DNA from: DYJB01 sp963777165
GTDB taxonomy: Bacteria > Chloroflexota > Anaerolineae > Anaerolineales > E44-bin32
Reading direction: 5' to 3'
DNA length: 64,000 bases
Assembly: GCA_963777165.1 (NCBI GenBank)
Contig: CAVZPO010000029.1
Span: 23,774 to 87,773 of the forward strand
A program made the position numbers and the translations under genes. The notes beneath the pieces were generated by a model. The model was not told the origin of the DNA. It did no database searches and saw only the letters and a program-made list of their open reading frames with translations. Of this stretch, positions 63,395 to 64,000 are shown one piece after another (within the stretch, counting starts at the first letter, position 1; each line of letters opens with the position of its first letter).

Positions 63395-64000
63395 CTACGG
63401 GCCGGCGCGCAGCCACTCGATCGGCTCAGCGCCCTCGGCTGGCGGCCACGTGGTCAGGGTGTCACCCTCGCACGTGTAACGGGTTGGGAACTCCTGGTCT
63501 GACCGGCAGGTCCTCCGGATCGAGGGGATCTACGCTCTCGCCCAGGGAAACGCCGTTCAAGAAGATCTCCACGGACAACGAGATATTGGTTGCTTCGGTG
63601 TAAGCGATTAGCTCGGAGCCATCGGCGGAGTACCTTCCGCTGGCTGTGCCATCCATCAAGACGATCACGTCAACGCCCGATATATCGCCAGCCTGCTTCT
63701 CTCGCACGCTGAGCTTGTCGTACATGCTGCTGCCCACCCCCGTTCCTTCAAAACGCATCAACATGCGCCCGTTGACGCTCTTGATCTCCGGGTCGGTGGC
63801 TGTGCTCGCCACGCCCGCCGATTGCATATACACCTTCACGCTGTCGTTGGTCGCCTCCCAGCTGCCGAGCAGGCACCGGTCGCAGGGTGCCTCGGTGACT
63901 GTGGTGGGAGTGATGGTCTCCGTGACTTCCAGGTCGCCGGGCGCGGCGGTAATGACATACAGGAGATAGGCCTGCTCATCACACCCCCCGAGCGCGGTGG
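63395..64000 (-). CDS. Secreted protein of unknown function, partial, one +1 frameshift
   Basis: The 5' end lies beyond the right edge. Visible from the edge: ALGGCDEQAYLLYVITAAPG, then a Thr-rich linker and APCDRCLLGSWEATNDSVKV, a Cys-x2-Cys followed by the LLGSWE motif seen at the start of small beta-barrel lipoprotein domains. GRYSADGSELIAYTEATNIS and VRQEFPTRYTCEGDTLTTWP follow; one extra base in GG 63496-63497 breaks the frame. It ends IEWLRAGP at 63395. Probably another envelope protein cotranscribed with the 62374 lipoprotein. Confidence 0.6.

Overview
The window is a GC-rich bacterial chromosome segment, probably from Chloroflexota (Anaerolineae-like). That placement is an inference from the strong G+C bias, the zinc-binding forms of S14, S4, L24 and L36, an S12 with a mid-protein insertion relative to E. 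coli, inositol-1-phosphate synthase, and the many lipoproteins. No 16S rRNA gene is present to settle it. There is no sign of phage, insertion sequence or CRISPR.

Layout. 1-6300 (minus strand): two secreted hydrolase-type lipoproteins (GH114-like, SGNH-like), then a tight four-gene operon mtnA / PfkB kinase / GNAT / ahcY that looks like recycling of S-adenosylmethionine by-products. 6350-8800 (plus): a TPR lytic transglycosylase lipoprotein behind a consensus promoter and apparently leaderless. 8840-13550 (minus): an APC permease, then a metallophosphoesterase, a nucleotidyltransferase-like gene, a gutted FGGY sugar kinase and a NERD-domain membrane protein. 14260-40550 (plus): a small unknown gene, then rpoB and a nearly complete str-S10-spc-alpha supercluster, from rpsL through rpoA-rplQ-truA-rplM-rpsI and a terminator. 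rpoC is not next to rpoB, and infA is not between map and rpmJ.

40560-53700: a YabN-type MazG fusion, ATP-dependent PEP carboxykinase, a phytol/dolichol kinase-like membrane protein, a glyoxalase-fold protein with a decayed DoxX gene, two lipoproteins, a 65-aa protein, a secreted phosphodiester glycosidase, a ferredoxin-type protein, a SprT-like protease, argF and a dual-specificity phosphatase. 53800-64000: tRNA-Pro(CGG), a GAF histidine kinase, inositol-1-phosphate synthase, a zinc alcohol dehydrogenase with a DUF72 gene, an isoprenylcysteine methyltransferase-like protein, yebC-ruvC-ruvA, and three minus-strand lipoproteins running off the right edge.

Cross-cutting observation. Seven otherwise convincing genes (the SGNH protein, rpoB, fusA, tuf, the Fe-S protein, the methyltransferase-like protein, and the 62374 lipoprotein), plus the partial gene at the right edge, are each broken by single-base insertions, eleven in all. 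Every one is +1 and every one lies in or beside a homopolymer of 2-4 bases. Removing the extra bases makes all seven complete genes exact multiples of three. I read this as a systematic sequence error, not biology, and annotate these genes as intact with a caution. The most interesting biology is the orphan rpoB with its leader hairpin, the three-hairpin rpsL leader, the mosaic codon use of tuf, the SAM-salvage operon containing an unknown acetyltransferase, and two apparently leaderless genes.
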